DNA of 64,000 nucleotides from an uncultured Bacteroidota bacterium (GTDB taxonomy: Bacteria > Bacteroidota > Bacteroidia > Flavobacteriales > Flavobacteriaceae): contig CABYPD010000001.1 of assembly GCA_902520835.1 (NCBI GenBank), forward strand, positions 124,001-188,000. Reading direction: 5' to 3'. How positions within the stretch are numbered: position 1 is the first letter of the stretch; every line of letters begins with the position of its first letter. The translations under genes were made by a program, and so were the position numbers. Below are positions 59,383 through 64,000 of this stretch, piece after piece. Below the pieces are notes generated by a model that saw only the letters and a program-made list of their open reading frames with translations, was not told the DNA's origin and did not search any database.

Positions 59383-60526
59383 CGATTATATTTAATTCCA
59401 AATCACTATTTATTTTTTTTGCACTTACACTTAATAATATTCCAAATGCTAAAAATGTTGTCCATATTGATGTGCCTCCCATACTAATTAATGGTAAAGG
59501 TTGGCCAGTAACAGGGATTAATTGAACAGCAACTCCCATGTTAATAAAAGCTTGAAATACCACTGGCAATCCGACAGATAATGCAATTAATTTTCCAAAT
59601 ATTGAGGTTGCTTTATATGAAATAATAATTATTCTAAATAATAATATTAAGTATAGAAAAAGGATTAATATTGCTATAACTAAACCATATTCTTCAGTAA
59701 TTATTGAAAAAATAAAGTCTGAGGTACTTTGTGGAAGAATATATTTCATTGAGCTTTTTCCTGCTCCAACTCCAAATAAAGATCCATTTGCAATTGCTGC
59801 TTTTGCTCTATTTATTTGATAATTTGATTCTTCTGAAACAGGATTAATATAATTTTCAATCCTGCTAGTCCAAGTATCAATTCTGTTAGGTAGTAAATCT
59901 GGATAATTTTTTGCAAATAAAATAAATGTTGATGCTAAAATAATTCCAATAAATATTATTGAAGAAATATATTTAAATGGATATTGTCCCATAAATAATA
60001 TTGTTAATACCATCAAAAATATCATAAGTGAAGTTGAAAAATTTGAAGGTAAGATTAATAATATCACCATTAGGATAGGAATCCATAATGGAAAAAATGA
60101 GGATCTAAGGTCTAACTTTTTATCGATATTCTTAGACAGAAAATTCGATATGTAAATCAATAAAAAAATAGCAGCTAATGAAGATGGCTGAAATGAAATT
60201 CCGATTAAAGGTATATTAATCCATCGACTTGCATTTGCTCCTTCAATTTCATTTCCTTGAATTGCTGTAAATATTAATAATATAATAATTAAGGGTAAAA
60301 TTAATTTAGATAAGCCTTTAAAGTACTTGTAATCGATTAAATGAGTAGTATACATTATCAATATTCCAACTATTATAATAGCTACATGTTTAAATAAATT
60401 TGAGAAAATAAAGTTTGTACCAAAATTTGAGGTTGCACTAAAAATTGGTAAAAAAGAAAAAAATGATAAAGCTAGGACTACATACCAAACAACCTTATCT
60501 CCCTTTAACTTTGAAATTAAACTCAT
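59363..60526 (-). CDS. ftsW: FtsW/RodA/SpoVE family lipid II polymerase
   Basis: Multi-TM; ISFQPSSLAAIFLLIYIS, NGSLFGVGAGKSSMKYILPQSTSDFIFSIITEE, GQPLPLISMGGTS. Confidence 0.95.
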   Translation of the reverse strand: MSLISKLKGDKVVWYVVLALSFFSFLPIFSATSNFGTNFIFSNLFKHVAIIIVGILIMYTTHLIDYKYFKGLSKLILPLIIILLIFTAIQGNEIEGANASRWINIPLIGISFQPSSLAAIFLLIYISNFLSKNIDKKLDLRSSFFPLWIPILMVILLILPSNFSTSLMIFLMVLTILFMGQYPFKYISSIIFIGIILASTFILFAKNYPDLLPNRIDTWTSRIENYINPVSEESNYQINRAKAAIANGSLFGVGAGKSSMKYILPQSTSDFIFSIITEEYGLVIAILILFLYLILLFRIIIISYKATSIFGKLIALSVGLPVVFQAFINMGVAVQLIPVTGQPLPLISMGGTSIWTTFLAFGILLSVSAKKINSDLELNIIDEKKNG

Positions 60527-61875
60527 AATTTTCTTACTTCTTCTTTAAATTGATTTCCTCTATCCTCAAAATTTTTAAATAGATCAAAACTTGCACATGC
60601 TGGAGATAATAAAACAGTATCATTTTGTTTTGCAAACTCATATGCACTTTTTACAGCATCTTTCATATTGTTTGTGCTTACAATTAAGTCACAATGATTT
60701 GAGAAAAATTCTATAGGTTTTGAGTTGTCCTTACCCAAACAAATAATCGCCTTAACTTTATTTTTAACAAAAGGAATCAAATCAGAATAATCATTTCCTT
60801 TATCAACTCCCCCAATTATCCATATAATCGGAGTTTTTACTGATTCCAATGCATAGTAAACAGCATTAACATTAGTAGCTTTAGAGTCATTAATATATTT
60901 AACCTTTTGGATGGTTAAAAAATGTTCTAAACGATGTGGAATATTTTTAAATGATCTAAGACTATCTTTAATCGATTCATTTGAAATATTCAAAAGTTGC
61001 GCAACACAAATAGCTGCCATTGAGTTCTGAATATTATGATTCCCTTGGATTGATAAATTATTTATATTCATCTTAAGATAATTATTATTGATTGTTGAGT
61101 TAATTTTATTTTCTTTAAGAAAAATCATGTCAGATTTTTCGTTATTGATTTTATTCTTATTAATTATTATTAATTGAGATTTTATTTTTATATCCTTTAA
61201 AAAATTTATTGAGTTCTCACACTTTCCATTTAAAATTAAAGTGTTATCCGACGTTTGATTTTTTGTAATTCTAAACTTTGAGCTGATGTAATTAGAAAAT
61301 GAATAGTTATATCGATCTAAATGATCTTCAGAAATATTAGTTATTATTGATATATCTGGTTTAAATTTTACAATATCATCTAATTGAAAACTACTAACTT
61401 CAAGAACATAATATTCAAACTGACCATCAGAAATAGATTCTGAAAAGCTTATGCCCATATTTCCTGCAATTCCAACATTAAATCCTGAGCTCTTTAAAAT
61501 ATGATATATTAAATAACTTGTTGTTGTCTTACCGTTAGATCCTGTAACTGCAATTAAAAATGAATTGGTATATCTACTTGCAAATTCAATTTCAGAAATT
61601 ATATTTTTTTTATCGAATAAAGGCATATTTTCAATAATCTTATTTGAGGAAATACCAGGACTAATTACAATTTCTTTTGAACTTGAAATTTTATCCCAGT
61701 TATGGCCATTTTCCTCAAATTTTATATTGTTTTTTAACAAAAATTCTTTTACATCATCAGAAATCACAGAATGATCAGATAGATAAACAGAGATATTTTT
61801 TTTTATAGCAAGTTTAACAGCACCCATTCCACTCAATCCAGAACCTAATATTGTTGTCATTTGTTTTTTTATCAT
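60523..61875 (-). CDS. murD: UDP-N-acetylmuramoyl-L-alanine--D-glutamate ligase
   Basis: [60 protein letters not shown]. Confidence 0.96.
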   Translation of the reverse strand: MIKKQMTTILGSGLSGMGAVKLAIKKNISVYLSDHSVISDDVKEFLLKNNIKFEENGHNWDKISSSKEIVISPGISSNKIIENMPLFDKKNIISEIEFASRYTNSFLIAVTGSNGKTTTSYLIYHILKSSGFNVGIAGNMGISFSESISDGQFEYYVLEVSSFQLDDIVKFKPDISIITNISEDHLDRYNYSFSNYISSKFRITKNQTSDNTLILNGKCENSINFLKDIKIKSQLIIINKNKINNEKSDMIFLKENKINSTINNNYLKMNINNLSIQGNHNIQNSMAAICVAQLLNISNESIKDSLRSFKNIPHRLEHFLTIQKVKYINDSKATNVNAVYYALESVKTPIIWIIGGVDKGNDYSDLIPFVKNKVKAIICLGKDNSKPIEFFSNHCDLIVSTNNMKDAVKSAYEFAKQNDTVLLSPACASFDLFKNFEDRGNQFKEEVRKL

Positions 61876-63080
61876 CTTACTTTTAATGTTATTAATGATA
61901 AAATTGCCAGCATTATACAGACAATCCAGAATCTTGCTACTATTTTACTTTCACTGTATCCTTTCTTTTGAAAATGATGATGAATTGGTGTCATGAGAAA
62001 GATCCGCTTTCCTACACCAAATTTCTTTTTAGAATATTTAAAATAACTTACCTGAACAATTACAGATAAAGTTTCAACTAAGAAAACTCCACATAAAATC
62101 GGCAGTAGTAATTCCTTTCTAACTAAAATTGCTATTATTGCAATCAAACCACCTACAGTTAGACTTCCTGTATCACCCATAAAAACTTGGGCAGGATATG
62201 TATTATACCATAGAAACCCTATCAAACCTCCAAGCATTGCTGCAACAAAAACTACTATTTCTCCTATTCCGGGCAAATACATTATGTTTAAGTAATCAGA
62301 AAAAATTATATTTCCAGAAATCCACGCAAAAATTCCAAGTGTAAAAATTATTATTGAGGAGGAACCAGCTGCTAATCCATCTAAACCGTCAGTCAAATTT
62401 GCTCCATTTGAAACTGACACTATTACAAGGGTAATTATAACTATGTAGAATATCCAATTAAAATTTGTTGATTTAATTCCAAATATCTCTTCATAATCTA
62501 ATTCGTTATCTTTTAAAAAAGGAATTGTAGTTTTTAATGATCCAGTCTTGGAGCTAAGACTATGCTCATCAACTAAATTTATTTGATTTTTTTCATAAAT
62601 ATTTTGTGTTTTTATTTCAGGATTAAAGTAAACTGTGAAACCAATATAAAGACCAAGAATTACCTGGCCAATAATTTTAAATGAGCCTTTTAAACCTTTT
62701 TTGTTTTTTCTAAAAACTTTGATATAGTCATCAATAAAACCAATAACACCTAGCCAAAAAGTTGAGATTAATAAGATTATTATATAAATGTTTTTAAAAT
62801 CAGCGAATAATATAATTGGAATTATTGTTGAAATAATTATAATTATTCCACCCATGGTTGGGGTTCCTTTTTTTAAGTTCTCACCCGGTAAATCTAACTC
62901 TCTTATATTTTCACCAATTTGCTTAAATGATAAATAATTGATTATTCTTTTTCCGAAAACCGTTGAAATAAATAAAGCTAGTATAAAAGTAATTCCTGCC
63001 CTGAATGACAGATACTGAAAAAGACTAGCTCCAGCAAACTGATAATTTTTTTCAAGAAAATCGAACAAATAATAAAACAT
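61872..63080 (-). CDS. mraY: Phospho-N-acetylmuramoyl-pentapeptide-transferase
   Basis: [74 protein letters not shown]. Confidence 0.97.
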   Translation of the reverse strand: MFYYLFDFLEKNYQFAGASLFQYLSFRAGITFILALFISTVFGKRIINYLSFKQIGENIRELDLPGENLKKGTPTMGGIIIIISTIIPIILFADFKNIYIIILLISTFWLGVIGFIDDYIKVFRKNKKGLKGSFKIIGQVILGLYIGFTVYFNPEIKTQNIYEKNQINLVDEHSLSSKTGSLKTTIPFLKDNELDYEEIFGIKSTNFNWIFYIVIITLVIVSVSNGANLTDGLDGLAAGSSSIIIFTLGIFAWISGNIIFSDYLNIMYLPGIGEIVVFVAAMLGGLIGFLWYNTYPAQVFMGDTGSLTVGGLIAIIAILVRKELLLPILCGVFLVETLSVIVQVSYFKYSKKKFGVGKRIFLMTPIHHHFQKKGYSESKIVARFWIVCIMLAILSLITLKVR

Positions 63081-64000
63081 TATATAGCTATTTTTAAATA
63101 ATTATTAAGTACCTCACTGTCGCTGAATTCAATTTTCTTATCACCAATAATTTGATATTTTTCATGACCTTTTCCCAGAACTAATAGAATATCATTAACC
63201 TTAGATTTAGATACAGCATATTTTATAGCATCTTTCCTGTCAATTATAGTTTTCACTTTTTTTATTTTTTTATTAACGACACCCATCTTCATATCATCTA
63301 TAATTTGATTTGGATCTTCATTTCTAGGGTTATCAGATGTAAAAATTGTTAAATCACTTAACTCAGATGAAACATAGCCCATCTTATTTCTTTTTTCTTT
63401 GTCTCTTCCTCCTCCACATCCAACTACAGTTATTATTATTCCATCACTTTTTACATAATCTTTAACTGATACTAAAACTTTCTCTATAGCATCAGGTGTA
63501 TGAGCAAAATCAACTATTGCAGTAATTCCATTCTTTACAATAACTTGAAATCGACCTTCAACAGGTTTTATCTTACTTAATAATTCAATTGATTTATTTT
63601 GATCTAATCCTAATATGTCACAGACTGCATATACTGCGACTAGATTATATGCATTAAATTTTCCTGTAATTTGAGTATGAATTAATTTATTATTCAATTG
63701 AATAATTAATCCCTCAATGTTATTTTCAATAATTTTTATGTTGTAATCTGAAAGTTTTTTTAGAGAATATGTTTTAATTTTTGATTTAGTATTTTGAACC
63801 ATTACACTACTATTTTTATCATCAATATTGACTAAAGAATATGAATCTTTAGAAAGTGAATCAAAAAATTTCTTCTTTGTATATATATAATTTTTAAAAG
63901 TTTTATGATAATTAAGATGATCATGAGAAATATTAGTGTAAACTCCTATGTCATAATTTAAATTTGAAATTCTTTCTTGATCAATAGAATGTGAGGAAAC
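63080..64000 (-). CDS. murE: UDP-N-acetylmuramoyl-tripeptide synthetase (MurE), truncated by window end
   Basis: Frame stays open past the ORF-track start to the window edge ([32 protein letters not shown]...); [50 protein letters not shown]. Confidence 0.95.
   Translation of the reverse strand, partial: VSSHSIDQERISNLNYDIGVYTNISHDHLNYHKTFKNYIYTKKKFFDSLSKDSYSLVNIDDKNSSVMVQNTKSKIKTYSLKKLSDYNIKIIENNIEGLIIQLNNKLIHTQITGKFNAYNLVAVYAVCDILGLDQNKSIELLSKIKPVEGRFQVIVKNGITAIVDFAHTPDAIEKVLVSVKDYVKSDGIIITVVGCGGGRDKEKRNKMGYVSSELSDLTIFTSDNPRNEDPNQIIDDMKMGVVNKKIKKVKTIIDRKDAIKYAVSKSKVNDILLVLGKGHEKYQIIGDKKIEFSDSEVLNNYLKIAI

Noticed and set aside
1-64000. CRISPR arrays, transposases, integrases, phage genes, toxin-antitoxin or BGC signatures
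   Set aside because: None found on either strand by direct reading; no regularly spaced direct repeats or mobile-element proteins were seen.

Overview
AT-rich, gene-dense chromosomal window from a marine-type Flavobacteriia/Bacteroidota genome; the assignment rests on a complete NQR operon, PorT, DUF5103 and DUF6702 proteins, Bacteroidota-type TAnnTTTG promoter boxes and the gene order of the dcw cluster. Nearly all of it is core-genome content. It holds the murF 3' end with an exported amidase lipoprotein, an M20 hydrolase, clpB, a MoxR-ATPase/VWA pair, a metallophosphoesterase/glycosyltransferase pair, an M1 peptidase/DUF6702/tandem CarboxypepD_reg cluster, gpmI, map, nqrABCDEF plus apbE, DUF5103-apaG-pruA, rsmG, an aminotransferase, trkAH, porT, a SpoU methylase, a TamA/BamA-like protein, fba, accD, rpsO-pnp-rpoD-rpe, anmK, a PHP phosphoesterase, a MATE exporter, and the dcw cluster (ftsZ back to murE). 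Three tRNAs (Val-GAC, Gly-TCC, Arg-TCG) lie on the minus strand. I found no CRISPR array, transposon, prophage or recognisable defence or biosynthetic system, and I do not claim a new multi-gene system. The observations most worth a second look are a tRNA 3'-end remnant in the largest intergenic gap, four convergent gene pairs that share an identical 4-bp stop/stop overlap (YTAA), a cluster of TTACTAT/ATAGTAA half-sites upstream of the PHP phosphoesterase, a 13-bp palindrome between divergent trkA and porT promoters, and frequent TTG starts. All coordinates were read by eye from the sequence and the ORF track; no searches were run.
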